Assembly (NCBI GenBank): GCA_028867785.1
Contig: JAGWFS010000013.1
Location: 1-57,478 of the forward strand
Direction of reading: 5' to 3'
DNA from: Nitrososphaerota archaeon
Lineage (GTDB): Archaea; Thermoproteota; Nitrososphaeria; Nitrososphaerales; Nitrosopumilaceae
Length of the DNA stretch: 57,478 bases
The translations under genes were made by a program, and so were the position numbers. Below are positions 17,385 to 25,086 of the stretch, piece by piece. A model generated the notes under the pieces. That model saw nothing but the letters and a program-made list of their open reading frames with translations, did no database searches and was not told the origin of the DNA. Position 1 is the first letter of the stretch; each line of letters begins with the position of its first letter.

Positions 17385-17858
17385 ATGGCCAAAATTAGAA
17401 TCAAACATGGACAAAATGAGGTAGAAATCGAGTCCAAGGACTTCTATATCGACAACCAGAGTGTAGGTGAGATAATAAACAGTCTTTCAGTGCACGTCAA
17501 GGATCACAGTTCAGGTACCCTGCAGTATGACTGCTCGTACGGTCAGCCTGCTCAAGGCACTGATGTGATGAACATGCTTGATGATGCAGAAATCCACGAG
17601 CCGGAGTTTGTCAAGCCTTCCTTCCTAGATAAGAAGCAGATAAGGAACAAGATTAGGACTCTGGAAGAAGATGCATTTTTTGACCAGCCACGAACCGTTT
17701 CTGAAGTAGTTGCCCAGCTACACGAGTATGGCTGGACAGCAGTCCCACTGGATGTCTCCAAAACCCTGACGGACATGGCCTTTAGCAACGAACTTCAAAA
17801 GGACTTGAGGGAGAAGCGCAGCTATTATTCCATCGCTAAGATGGTAGAACTCAACTGA
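17385..17858 (+). CDS. hypothetical conserved-type protein, 157 residues
   Basis: No family recognised. The N-terminal half is beta-rich (KIRIKHGQNEVEIES, a DFYIDNQSVGEII element) and looks like a small sensing or binding domain. The C-terminal half is helical with a winged-helix-like pattern (RTVSEVVAQLHEYGWTAVPLDVSKTLTDMAF), as in proteins where a DNA- or protein-binding helix bundle follows. I chose the ATG at 17385 (MAKIRIKHG) over 17376. TATA-like TTTTTAAAG lies about 50 bp upstream. It overlaps the convergent zinc-ribbon gene by 8 bp. Confidence 0.7.
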   Translation: MAKIRIKHGQNEVEIESKDFYIDNQSVGEIINSLSVHVKDHSSGTLQYDCSYGQPAQGTDVMNMLDDAEIHEPEFVKPSFLDKKQIRNKIRTLEEDAFFDQPRTVSEVVAQLHEYGWTAVPLDVSKTLTDMAFSNELQKDLREKRSYYSIAKMVELN

Positions 17859-18036
17859 CCTTATAGCCACATGTGGTACAGGAATCAAATACGTCCCCCT
17901 CCAGGTGATCAAAATGGGTGTTGCACCTTAGACACGTATGGTGCATGTCAAAATAACCGTCATTTTCAACCTCTCCAACACAGTTAGACTGTAATTCCGT
18001 GCTCCCGCATTTTATACAACGGCATCCGCATTGCAT
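17851..18036 (-). CDS. small zinc-ribbon protein
   Basis: 61-residue protein with three Cys pairs: CRCIKC at the N terminus (preceded by CGC), CLRC in the middle and CTTC near the C terminus, giving at least one treble-clef or zinc-ribbon site. A His-rich stretch (MHHTCLRCNTHFDH) may add ligands. Such proteins are usually RNA- or protein-binding. It lies between a convergent hypothetical gene and a downstream secreted-protein gene on its own strand. Confidence 0.75.
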   Translation of the reverse strand: MQCGCRCIKCGSTELQSNCVGEVENDGYFDMHHTCLRCNTHFDHLEGDVFDSCTTCGYKVS

Positions 18037-18065
18037 GAAATTTTCTGAGTTCTACTATTAATATT

Positions 18066-18995
18066 CTAGTTGAAATTCAGCCTACTTGCAAATCGTAGGG
18101 CAACAACTGCAGAAATTGCAATTGCTAGCGGGACAAACATCGGGAATTCTGGAATCGCAGTCGTACCTGTGATCTGCAATGTCCCGTTCTGGCCAGGCCT
18201 CATTCCTATCCAGACATATGTGCCATTATCATTAAACGAATTGGTAAGAGTAGCATTCGTATTTATCGTCGATTGATATGGCCCCCACAAAAGTGCCTTT
18301 GGCATTATTACTGTGACAAAGGAATTTGCCTTGTCAATATTGAATGCATACGCTTTAGATGACTGATCAAAAACAGGAGATCCTATGTTTGCAAGAGTCC
18401 TTATTCCGACATTGAATGTCTGGTTTTGCCATTGCACAGTCTGTATGGTCTCAGGTTCATTGATGATGTATGCCAGATGTGCCCCATTGCCAACCTGCCT
18501 GAGGCCCTTTTCTCCGAGATAAACCGGTCTGGCACTGTTCTTGTCATTTGATACTATCCAAACCATGTCTGCTCCTTTAGGGAAATGAAAATCTGTGAAT
18601 ACTGCATCGCTTGGTGCATAATAATCCCACTTCCATACCCCATTGTCATTAGACACTGCATTGGGTATGTCATACTTGATCAACGTTGAAACTCTTTGGG
18701 TAGGCAATAATAGGATGGACATTGGGCTTTGACCAATCGTAGAATACTGCACTGGATTTCCTGTTTGATCAGTAACTGTAAAATTCTCAAGATTTCCTGA
18801 AATCATTTCGACGTGAACTGGACCTGTAGCATTTCCCTGTACTTCATGAACCACATGAGCTGTTCCACTGTTGTCTATTGACACCGTGATGTCTTCCTGT
18901 GGAGGTGCCCCCATCGATAGCTGGCCAAATACTGCTGTAGTTGAGAAGGCTGTTACGGCTATTGCAAGGGCTAGGAAAATTTTCAACATGTGCAT
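18066..18995 (-). CDS. secreted PEFG-type surface protein
   Basis: 309 residues with an N-terminal signal peptide (LKIFLALAIAVTAFSTTAVFG), a beta-sandwich-like extracellular region with several N-glycosylation sequons (NAT, NFT, NQT, NGT), and a C-terminal sorting signal: IPEFP, a hydrophobic helix and a basic end (RFASRLNF). This is the PEFG-CTERM arrangement common in Thaumarchaeota, which marks proteins for anchoring at the cell surface. No enzyme motif is seen. It lies directly downstream of the cyclophilin gene (1 bp apart) on the same strand. Confidence 0.8.
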   Translation of the reverse strand: MHMLKIFLALAIAVTAFSTTAVFGQLSMGAPPQEDITVSIDNSGTAHVVHEVQGNATGPVHVEMISGNLENFTVTDQTGNPVQYSTIGQSPMSILLLPTQRVSTLIKYDIPNAVSNDNGVWKWDYYAPSDAVFTDFHFPKGADMVWIVSNDKNSARPVYLGEKGLRQVGNGAHLAYIINEPETIQTVQWQNQTFNVGIRTLANIGSPVFDQSSKAYAFNIDKANSFVTVIMPKALLWGPYQSTINTNATLTNSFNDNGTYVWIGMRPGQNGTLQITGTTAIPEFPMFVPLAIAISAVVALRFASRLNFN

Positions 18996-19484
18996 CTATT
19001 CCGAGACAGAAACATGTAAAATCTTGGCTTCTTGATTGGGACAGTCATTCTTACCTCTTGGAAGGTTAGCTATCTTGTCAGCAACATCCATTCCCTTCTT
19101 TACCTCTCCAAATACCGTATACTGCCTGTCAAGGAACGTACTGTCGGTAGTTACTATGAAAAACTGCGAACCTGCACTGTCTGGGTCTGTTGCCCTTGCC
19201 ATCGAAACGATGCCTCTCAGGTGAGATCTTGGGTTGAACTCTGCCTTTATTGTGTAGCCTGGTCCTCCCATGCCCCACTTGTTTTTGTCTGGGTTTTTGG
19301 TATTGGGATCGCCTCCCTGAATCATAAACCCGGGTATCACCCTATGAAAGAGAGTCCCGTCGTAAAAACTGGTTTTTGCAAGTTTTGTAAAATTTCGTAC
19401 TGTTTCAGGAGCAATATTTGGCAATAATTCAAAGACAATGCTTCCAAAATTGGTCTCTATGGTTGCCTGTGCCACCTTTGACAA
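18996..19484 (-). CDS. cyclophilin-type peptidyl-prolyl isomerase
   Basis: 162-residue cyclophilin with the active-site arginine in FHRVIPGFMIQGGDP and GSQFFIV. It has no signal peptide, so it works in the cytosol. The start is TTG at 19484 (SKVAQATIETNFG), fitting the family N terminus. This window also encodes a parvulin and an FKBP, so all three PPIase families are represented. Its stop is next to the start of the secreted PEFG gene. Confidence 0.94.
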   Translation of the reverse strand: MSKVAQATIETNFGSIVFELLPNIAPETVRNFTKLAKTSFYDGTLFHRVIPGFMIQGGDPNTKNPDKNKWGMGGPGYTIKAEFNPRSHLRGIVSMARATDPDSAGSQFFIVTTDSTFLDRQYTVFGEVKKGMDVADKIANLPRGKNDCPNQEAKILHVSVSE

Positions 19485-19685
19485 CCCTCCATTTTATCAT
19501 AATAACCTTTCTACGCAATTTTACTTTTTCAGTAAGACTGTCCTTTTGATTATTCTTTGTAACCAGTCAAGTAAGATAAAAGCATTTTAGCTTGAATAAA
19601 ATTAATTGGAAAGAACTCTGGAAAACTTTGAAAATTATGATACAAACACACAATCCCGCGACCTTGTCAAAACATAAAAACCGAA

Positions 19686-19701
19686 TTTGCAATTGTGCAA
19701 A
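19686..19701. promoter_or_regulatory. inverted repeat upstream of small HTH gene
   Basis: TTTGCA-ATTG-TGCAAA, a perfect 6-bp dyad about 25 bp upstream of the putative TATA box of the gene at 19756. This is a reasonable operator position. The remaining 19485-19755 spacer is AT-rich and shows nothing else that I can support. Confidence 0.4.
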
Positions 19702-19723
19702 CTTATCCCAAAACATAGTAACA

Positions 19724-19730
19724 GTCTTAT
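19724..19730 (+). promoter_or_regulatory. TATA box of small HTH gene
   Basis: A TATA-like element (TTATATA within CTTATATAGAAG) lies about 29 bp before the GTG at 19756, predicting a leaderless transcript. Confidence 0.5.
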
Positions 19731-19755
19731 ATAGAAGATCTGAAAAATAAAAAAC

Positions 19756-19995
19756 GTGAATCGTACTACCCAGAGCACAAATATCAAACAAGCAATCAAC
19801 AGCCTGCTTGACAAAGGTCTCACAGATAAACAAGATATCTACACAAAAGTTGTAGAAGATCTTGGAGTTCCAAGACCAACAGTAAGGCGGGTTGCAAGAG
19901 ATCTTAGAAACGAACTTTTACAGAAAATTAAGATTTTGCAGTCTGAGGTCCCAGAATTAGAGGGTAATTCGAAGACAACAGAAAGCAGCGACTAG
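19756..19995 (+). CDS. small winged-helix/HTH-like protein
   Basis: 79 residues starting at GTG. The centre (DKQDIYTKVVEDLGVPRPTVRRVARDLRNELLQKI) has the pattern of a helix-turn-helix with a basic recognition helix, as in small archaeal regulators. The C terminus is acidic and disordered. It may be autoregulated through the upstream dyad at 19686-19701. The membrane/coiled-coil gene follows on the same strand. Confidence 0.65.
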   Translation: MNRTTQSTNIKQAINSLLDKGLTDKQDIYTKVVEDLGVPRPTVRRVARDLRNELLQKIKILQSEVPELEGNSKTTESSD

Positions 19996-20078
19996 CAAAA
20001 TTCCTCTATTTTTATAAAACATTTTCTGACTTGGAAATATCCATTACCATTATATTCCACTATTTCAAGTATAAATTT

Positions 20079-20540
20079 ATGGCACGAGAATACGACATTC
20101 CTACCATTGTAACTTCCTGTCTTGCAATAGCGATGACAATTTCGTATTTCATTGTGCCTGCTGAAGGAAAGCAAATTTTCCTAGTTTTCATGGTCATCTC
20201 ATGGTTCATAGTAGCCATATGCTGGCTAGCTCTGAAGAGCACCCAATACATGCACAGGCTGGGAGGTCACGATCACGATGAAAAAAAAAAGCTAGCAACT
20301 AATTATGGCCAAAGGCAGCATACAGTACAGCTGAGTTCTAGCGAATTAAACCGCGCCAAGGCAGAGCTTAGTGCAGATCTGGAAACACTACAAAGCTCCT
20401 TGAAAAACAAAGATACGGAGATTGAAAACCTCAAGGCTGAAATTACAAGCCTTCAAACTCTTGTTGAGATAGAAAAACTGAGAGCAGAGTTGGCAAATCT
20501 CAAGGCACTTGCAGCAAAAGAAAGCGCCAAGAAGAAATAG
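20079..20540 (+). CDS. membrane protein with cytoplasmic coiled coil
   Basis: 153 residues with two transmembrane helices (about 8-25 and 31-51), a short His/Asp loop (GGHDHDEKKK), and a long coiled coil from about residue 85 (ELNRAKAELSADLETLQ onward) with a Lys-rich end. The ATG at 20079 is preferred over 20031 because MAREYDIP leads straight into the first span. The layout suggests a membrane-tethered scaffold. A similar TM-plus-coil shape is common but not specific to one function. Confidence 0.72.
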   Translation: MAREYDIPTIVTSCLAIAMTISYFIVPAEGKQIFLVFMVISWFIVAICWLALKSTQYMHRLGGHDHDEKKKLATNYGQRQHTVQLSSSELNRAKAELSADLETLQSSLKNKDTEIENLKAEITSLQTLVEIEKLRAELANLKALAAKESAKKK

Positions 20541-20547
20541 CTTTTTC

Positions 20548-20685
20548 CTATTTGCAGTGGGGGCAGCTGTGTTTTCCGTGATTTTCCTTGCAGGAAGGGC
20601 AACTAATTGCCCCTCCGTAGTGGCAATCACACCTGCAACCGTCATTTAGCTTCCCCTCTGATATCAAACAGCTAATGAGAATCAT
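20548..20685 (-). CDS. mini Cys-rich zinc-binding protein, 45 residues
   Basis: A 45-residue frame with a dense ligand set: GCRCDCHYGG, CPSCKENHGKHSCPHC. Eight Cys and three His can bind two zinc ions. An in-frame TTG at residue 7 gives a 39-residue alternative that starts ISEGKLNDG. The frame lies convergent to the coiled-coil gene (8 bp past its stop) and divergent from the secreted gene at 20724. Short Cys-rich proteins like this are easily missed; the regular CPxC spacing argues against chance. Confidence 0.6.
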   Translation of the reverse strand: MILISCLISEGKLNDGCRCDCHYGGAISCPSCKENHGKHSCPHCK

Positions 20686-20723
20686 ACGCCATCTTAATAT
20701 CTAACGATGTAAAATTATCGAAC

Positions 20724-21137
20724 GTGAGATATCCCGTATTGTCAGTACTTGCGGTGGCAGTACTCTTAGTTCCAAGTCTTGCATTGCCTGCTTCGCAGGC
20801 AATGGTGCCACAAAATTTAGTACCTGAAAGCGATGTTGTAATGCAAAAATCTGTAATCAGCATGAACATTCCGCCTAGTCCAAAACTGCCATTTGGCTGC
20901 GTCTGGGGAACAGTACAAAATGCCGCACCGGGATATCCAGTTGATATCGAAATTTACAAAAACGGCAAGCCAGTCTATTTTGCACAAGCCAATGTAACCT
21001 CGGATGGCTCGTATCAAAAATACTTTAGAGTTGCAAACACCATTGGTGGACACACAACCAATATTTTTGAGGGAGATTATACCGTTGAAATTTTCAAATA
21101 TGTTGCAAACTCTGCATCTGGTACAACTACGACCTAG
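20724..21137 (+). CDS. secreted protein, unknown function
   Basis: 137 residues from GTG 20724 with a clear signal peptide (YPVLSVLAVAVLLVPSLALPASQA). The mature part has one Cys and an Ig/CNA-B-like core: GTVQNAAPGYPVDIEIYKNG, a NVTSDGSYQKYF turn and a final strand FEGDYTVEIFKYV, which resembles a single extracellular adhesin-type beta domain. There is no C-terminal anchor, so it is probably soluble or bound to another surface protein. Confidence 0.72.
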   Translation: MRYPVLSVLAVAVLLVPSLALPASQAMVPQNLVPESDVVMQKSVISMNIPPSPKLPFGCVWGTVQNAAPGYPVDIEIYKNGKPVYFAQANVTSDGSYQKYFRVANTIGGHTTNIFEGDYTVEIFKYVANSASGTTTT

Positions 21138-21138
21138 A

Positions 21139-21330
21139 ATAAGATTAAAGGCGGGCTCGGAGGTCTTTGCCCGAAAACACGGAATGCGCACACACCGAAA
21201 ATTTTACCGTAGCAAGCTACGAAGGGAGCTCAAAGACCCCGACAGCCTGGAAAGCAAATGCAGTTGCCCGGTAGGGTACAACTGCAAGCATGGAGCCGCC
21301 CTTGCCTTGCATCTCTTGAAAAGGGACTAG
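21139..21330 (+). pseudogene. SWIM zinc-finger protein, short or truncated
   Basis: This frame encodes a SWIM-type metal motif, CSCPVGYNCKH (C-x-C-x5-C-x-H), followed by a helix AALALHLLKRD. SWIM domains bind DNA or proteins. The only in-frame ATG is at 21184, giving 48 residues. Upstream the frame has IRLKAGSEVFARKHG, which looks like the usual N-terminal part of the domain but lacks a start codon, as if it began after 21137 by an unusual codon or was cut. The next 300 bp contain only short out-of-frame pieces, so I treat it as a remnant. Confidence 0.4.
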
Positions 21331-21631
21331 CATACTCTACGGGCGAGATCACTGCACGTCCACTTGTCTTGTTTTACCAAAGTCAAGGGTTGTGGATCAG
21401 ATTTCACCCTTGTTTTGACGCATCAGTCTTTCAGACGGAATAGTACAGAAGGCTTTGCCAATACCGCGTTATACAGACTAGGAAAGAAGGGCAGGGTGGA
21501 AAAGATAGAGGCGGAAAGTGTCTCTCATACTGGCCAAGGCAGGCTATAAAGGCAAGTGGTCAAGCTTTGGATAAAACCAACTCGCAAGTTTTAAAATCAA
21601 TAAATACAGCATTATCAACCAATAGATCAAG
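21331..21631. other. intergenic stretch after SWIM remnant
   Basis: About 300 bp with no supported gene. A 29-codon fragment ending NTALYRLGKKGRVEKIEAESV looks protein-like but has no start. A TATA-like GTTTTAAAATC at 21587-21597 probably serves hicB. Confidence 0.3.
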
Positions 21632-21868
21632 ATGGAGTTAACTGCGATAATTAAGAAAGGTGAAAAACAGTATGTGGCCCTCTCCCCTGAGATAGATGTT
21701 GCAAGTCAAGGGTATACGATAGAAGAGGCGTTAAAGAATTTGAAAGAGGCAGTAGATCTTTACATAGAAGAGATTGGACTGCCAGAAGGAATCGGCAAAG
21801 AACAGATGATAATCACAAGCCTTGAGATAGACAATCATGACCAAGCTGCCAGTACTGTCAGGCAATGA
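21632..21868 (+). CDS. hicB: HicB-family antitoxin
   Basis: 78-residue HicB-type antitoxin. The partial RNase-H-like fold is recognised by its N-terminal strands (ELTAIIKKGEKQYVALSPEIDVASQGYTIEEAL) and helix NLKEAVDLYIEEIG, the classic UPF0150 pattern. It neutralises HicA, encoded just downstream with a 32-bp overlap, and the complex usually represses its own promoter through a DNA-binding C terminus, which is short here. Confidence 0.88.
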   Translation: MELTAIIKKGEKQYVALSPEIDVASQGYTIEEALKNLKEAVDLYIEEIGLPEGIGKEQMIITSLEIDNHDQAASTVRQ

Positions 21869-22064
21869 TCTGGTAAAGATCCTCTCAAAGGCAGGTTTTC
21901 AGTTTGCAAGACAAAAAGGAAGTCACATAATTCTTGTCAAATTTACTGAAAGTAAAAAGAGAGCAGTCGTGGTACCAAATCACAAAGAGATCGACAGAGG
22001 AACATTGTCTGAGATCATCAGACAAGCAGGACTTGGAAAAGATGAATTTCTAAAACTAGTCTGA
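21837..22064 (+). CDS. hicA: HicA-family mRNA interferase toxin
   Basis: 75-residue dsRBD-like toxin. The catalytic histidine is in GSHIILVKF, preceded by the helix NDLVKILSKAGFQF, and VVVPNHKEIDRGTLSEIIRQAGL forms the conserved C-terminal half. It is an RNA-cleaving toxin that halts translation when free of HicB. Toxin-after-antitoxin order and overlap indicate translational coupling. The pair sits 210 bp from a tRNA gene, a common place for accessory genes. Confidence 0.88.
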   Translation: MTKLPVLSGNDLVKILSKAGFQFARQKGSHIILVKFTESKKRAVVVPNHKEIDRGTLSEIIRQAGLGKDEFLKLV

Positions 22065-22273
22065 CATTTCATTAAGAACTCGCCTCAAAACCCTAAAAAC
22101 GCCCCGAAACTGGCAATTTTGGTCCCAAATTAAGCGGGAAAACCACAACCTCAATCTGATGGAAAGAGAATAAGTGATTCTGCATTTGTACAATGTGATA
22201 AAGACTTTTGGTAGTTGCAGTCCCAGTATAGATGCAACCAAAATCAACCGGGACTCTATCCGTTAGTGTAAAA

Positions 22274-22366
22274 CGGGCTCGGAGGGCTTCGATCCCTCGA
22301 CCTGTAACTTAGGAGGCTACCGCGCTATCCATGTTTCGCGTCATTAAGACTCTGCGCCACGAGCCC
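22274..22366 (-). tRNA. tRNA-Arg(CCU) with insert in the D-loop (probable intron)
   Basis: Read on the minus strand: acceptor GGGCTCG/CGAGCCC plus discriminator G, D-stem GCGC/GCGC, anticodon stem GTAGC/GTTAC with loop CTCCTAA (anticodon CCU, Arg), five-base variable loop and T-stem GAGGG/CCCTC. The D-loop (22326-22353) is 28 nt instead of 7-11. Removing about 19 nt leaves AG-AT-GG-ATA, a normal D-loop with GG18-19, so a non-canonical D-loop intron is the simplest reading. The T-loop ATCGAAG departs from TTCRANY at two positions. CCA is not encoded. The gene is divergent from hicBA and upstream of bluB's end. Confidence 0.8.
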
Positions 22367-22397
22367 AGAAAAAATCAAGCTTGGTAACAATTTAAGC

Positions 22398-23102
22398 CTA
22401 ATCCAAGTTCGAAATTATCATTTCCTGAATCTCTTGCCAGTTAGAATCACTCTCATTGTCCCATCTCTCATAGTATACGACGTCCTTCAGCGGAAGTCTG
22501 CCAAGCCAGCCTGCGGACTCTAAATCCGGCTTTTCCGCAAAGCTTGTGACGTGTCCTAGGCACAGATATGCAACAGGAACCACATGCTCAGGTATATCAA
22601 GAATTTTTTTGAGTTTATCGTTTGAAAGTATGCTGACCCAGCCCACTCCTATGCCTTCTGCCCTTGCCGCAAGCCAGAGGTTTTGTATGGCGCAGCAGAC
22701 ACTGTACAGCCCAGTCTCAGGTATGCTGGACCTTCCTATCACAAAAGGCCCGAACTTTGAGGGATCATAAGTCACGCAAAGATTCAGTGCAGAATCCAAG
22801 ATCCCCTCGAGCCTCAGCGAAAGATACTTGGATCTCTTGGGATCCTCGATTAGATTTGATGAACGTAATCTCTCCTTGTCAAAAGAATCTTTTACCTCAC
22901 TTCTTGTTTTTTTGTCTTTGATTAGAATAAAGTTCCATGGCTGTGAAAAGCCCACCGAAGGTGCATGGTGAGCTGCATTGAGTATCTTGGACAGTATTCT
23001 ATCGCCTATTGGCTCAGAGGTAAAGTGAGATCTTACATCCCGTCTTGAAAAGACTGCTTTGTAAAAGCCATCTTTTTCCTCTGGCGAAAAATCATCATTC
23101 AT
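22398..23102 (-). CDS. bluB: 5,6-dimethylbenzimidazole synthase (BluB)
   Basis: 234-residue nitroreductase-fold protein of the BluB family, which breaks down reduced FMN with O2 to make the lower ligand of vitamin B12. It has the family N terminus YKAVFSRRDVRSHF, the phosphate/flavin region AAHHAPSVGFSQPWNF, and the C-terminal WLGRLPLKDVVYYERW that separates BluB from ordinary nitroreductases. An oxygen-using ammonia oxidiser fits this aerobic route. It links with cobJ (10439) and the Ni/Co permease (41061). Confidence 0.9.
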   Translation of the reverse strand: MNDDFSPEEKDGFYKAVFSRRDVRSHFTSEPIGDRILSKILNAAHHAPSVGFSQPWNFILIKDKKTRSEVKDSFDKERLRSSNLIEDPKRSKYLSLRLEGILDSALNLCVTYDPSKFGPFVIGRSSIPETGLYSVCCAIQNLWLAARAEGIGVGWVSILSNDKLKKILDIPEHVVPVAYLCLGHVTSFAEKPDLESAGWLGRLPLKDVVYYERWDNESDSNWQEIQEMIISNLD

Positions 23103-23275
23103 ACGATATTCATGTGAAACATTGCATATTATTCTTATTTTCTTAAACGTTAAGGTTCCATTTTATCCCAATATCGCGCCATATCCAGACAGAAATTTGA
23201 TTCATCAACTCTCGGGATTGCCGGCAACACACAGAACTAACGTTAATAACGCGCGCAACAAGGCCGTATTTTATC

Positions 23276-23350
23276 GGGCCGGTAGTCTAGTCTGGTTAGG
23301 ATACCTCCCTGACACGGAGGTGGTCGAGAGTTCAAATCTCTCCCGGCCCA
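23276..23350 (+). tRNA. tRNA-Val(GAC)
   Basis: 75 nt with acceptor GGGCCGG/CCGGCCC and discriminator A, anticodon stem CCTCC/GGAGG and loop CTGACAC (anticodon GAC, Val), and T-arm GAGAG-TTCAAAT-CTCTC. CCA is not encoded. AACGTTAATAACG about 26-36 bp upstream may hold the TATA element. Its last 13 bases are the left half of a direct repeat found again at 36288, so it is the target site of an integrated element. Confidence 0.95.
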
Positions 23351-23363
23351 TCCACTCTGTCTT
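23338..23363 (+). repeat. attL-like repeat at the 3' end of tRNA-Val
   Basis: CTCTCCCGG-C-CCATC-C-ACTCTGTCTT matches 36288-36313 at 24 of 26 positions. It begins in the T-stem, runs through the 3' end of the tRNA and 13 bp beyond. An integrase gene starts 126 bp to the right. This is the classic arrangement of tyrosine-integrase insertion into a tRNA gene that rebuilds the tRNA 3' end. Confidence 0.75.
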
Positions 23364-23488
23364 TTCGGAAAGAGCTGCGATTTGAACAGCCAGTCTTTGC
23401 GGACTGCTTTCTGCCCGAACTCAGTAGTTTGATGGACAAATTTTTGTAACCCTTTTTTGTTTGCATTCTGGTCTTGGTCTGCCGCTGC

Positions 23489-24883
23489 TTATCCAATCTT
23501 TGACTTGATTGCAGATGCCAATATGTTGAGCATCGCCTGCAACATTTCCGGACTGGCGTTTGCGATGGCATTTGCAAAGTCGTCATTTTGTTTCTGTGGC
23601 GGAGGTCTTGCTGACAATTCCAGGTCAAGTAATTCCTGACTTCGCTTGAAAGATTCCTGCATTTCCTTTACAAGTTCTTCTGCCAGGACTCCCTTGTTCG
23701 TTGTGTACTTGGCCTCAATCGATCCCTTGTGTCCCATGAAATAGACACGAAAGTCGTGTGCAATCTTTCCTCTTGCTTCTGCAAGCAGTAGCTGTGTGTC
23801 AAAGTATGCACGAAGTACATAGGGCCTCCACATGAACCGTGGCCTGAATGTTTCTCTGACCATGCTTGAGATGCGGACGGTAATGAGGAACTTGTTTCCC
23901 TCCTTTCCCTGTCTTCCATACTTGTAATCCCTGTTCGGACCAATCACAGCAGAGTCGGGTGTTAGCACCTCGCCCCTTGCCAGCCTGTCGTTGAGATATA
24001 CAAGCAACCTTTCCGATCCCCCATCTGTCAGAAAAGTAAAGTACTGGTGTCTTGCCTTTGAAAGAGTTCTTCGCACAGTTATCTTTGCAGGTCGTTGTCG
24101 TAATCTTGCAACTCCGTTGACGATCTCCAAGTCAGGAATGTCCTTTATCATCAGGCCGTCTGTTCCATTATGGTTTCCAAGAACCTCTGGCCTCAGTCCT
24201 GCCTTTGTCATCAACGATATCACGGCAGCTTCGCGAAGACCAGCCCTGGTCAGTACCTCGTACATCTCTGTACCGTTTGGTACTCGTTCGTTTTCCAGTG
24301 TTGGAGTGCTTTCCGAGTCTGTTATCTTCAGCCTTCGAACTATCTGTATGTCAAAGTGCCTCAGCCATGACTTGACAGATGTCATCGTTGCCTCGATGTA
24401 CTGCGGTGCATAGTTTTCCTGCTCCATCCACGTTATGTGGTCTTGCAGCAGATCGGTTATAGTCCTCAGATCCTTCATGCCAAGCTCGGCAAGCTCCATG
24501 GGTGTCATGTTATGATGCTCACAGAAGCTACCAAGCCTGCGCGCTCTGCGTTCAGCCGTTATAGGACTTCCCCTTGCGACGTTGTCGTACCATCTCTTTA
24601 TGTCAGAATTTGCAAGAAGTTTTCGTACTTTGTTTTCTCGTTTCTTTTTGGCAGTTGTTGTAGTTGTGTTGTTTGTTGTGTTTCCCATATCAGACTGCCC
24701 GCTTGCTTTGTGCAAGCAGTCCTCATCAGAAGAGGTATCGGAAGCATCAGTATTTGGCTTTTCGTCAGTTAAACAGGTATTGGGAGAGGCAGAGTATTCC
24801 TCTGGAGGATCTATCTCAGAACCATCATCTTCAATATCAGATGGCTTCGAAAATGATTCCTTAGATTCCTTTGAGAGTTCCAT
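23489..24883 (-). CDS. int: tyrosine recombinase/integrase
   Basis: 464-residue integrase of the archaeal tyrosine-recombinase type. Catalytic candidates are R231 in AGLRPEV, R358 in WRPYVLRAYFDT, H385 in FMGHKG and nucleophile Y393 in AKYTTNK. In box II the usual HxxR histidine is replaced (YVLR), as seen in several archaeal integrases. The N-terminal 80 residues are acidic Ser/Thr-rich and likely disordered. A core-binding SAM-like domain spans about 90-180, and a Q/K-rich tail follows the active site. A TATA-like element (minus-strand CCATAAATAC) is about 25-30 bp before its ATG. Its 3' end faces the attL repeat in tRNA-Val, so it is the likely integration enzyme of the 13-kb element and is not split by it. 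Confidence 0.92.
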   Translation of the reverse strand: MELSKESKESFSKPSDIEDDGSEIDPPEEYSASPNTCLTDEKPNTDASDTSSDEDCLHKASGQSDMGNTTNNTTTTTAKKKRENKVRKLLANSDIKRWYDNVARGSPITAERRARRLGSFCEHHNMTPMELAELGMKDLRTITDLLQDHITWMEQENYAPQYIEATMTSVKSWLRHFDIQIVRRLKITDSESTPTLENERVPNGTEMYEVLTRAGLREAAVISLMTKAGLRPEVLGNHNGTDGLMIKDIPDLEIVNGVARLRQRPAKITVRRTLSKARHQYFTFLTDGGSERLLVYLNDRLARGEVLTPDSAVIGPNRDYKYGRQGKEGNKFLITVRISSMVRETFRPRFMWRPYVLRAYFDTQLLLAEARGKIAHDFRVYFMGHKGSIEAKYTTNKGVLAEELVKEMQESFKRSQELLDLELSARPPPQKQNDDFANAIANASPEMLQAMLNILASAIKSKIG

Positions 24884-24964
24884 TTCGGTTTTAGCACCAA
24901 GAAACCAGTATTTATGGAAGCGTTTACTTCTTTTTCAAAAATTGGATCCTACGAGGCCTGAACC

Positions 24965-24989
24965 CACTGAAGGTCTAGTCTGTTGAGAG
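24965..24989 (-). repeat. copy 1 of a 24-bp repeat, minus orientation
   Basis: The minus strand reads CTCTCAACAGACTAGACCTTCAGTG. Copy 2 on the plus strand at 26736 is the same except for one missing base. It lies between the 3' end of the gene at 25087 and the integrase promoter. Similarity continues weakly for about 20 bp beyond it. Confidence 0.6.
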
Positions 24990-25086
24990 ATCTGACGAGG
25001 AATGGGACAATTCTTTTGAAACTGATAAATTTTGCCTAAACCTTTTTCCATTTTGATGGATTTGTTTTCGAGATTCCTTTGAACTT

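Noticed and set aside
22065-22273. GTTGCA/TGCAAC and AGTCCC/GGGACT dyads between hicA and tRNA-Arg
   Set aside because: The two short dyads overlap in ways that exclude each other and neither is tied to a promoter; too weak to report as a feature.
23276-23350. Possible intron in tRNA-Val
   Set aside because: The gene folds to a normal 75-nt tRNA with no extra sequence.
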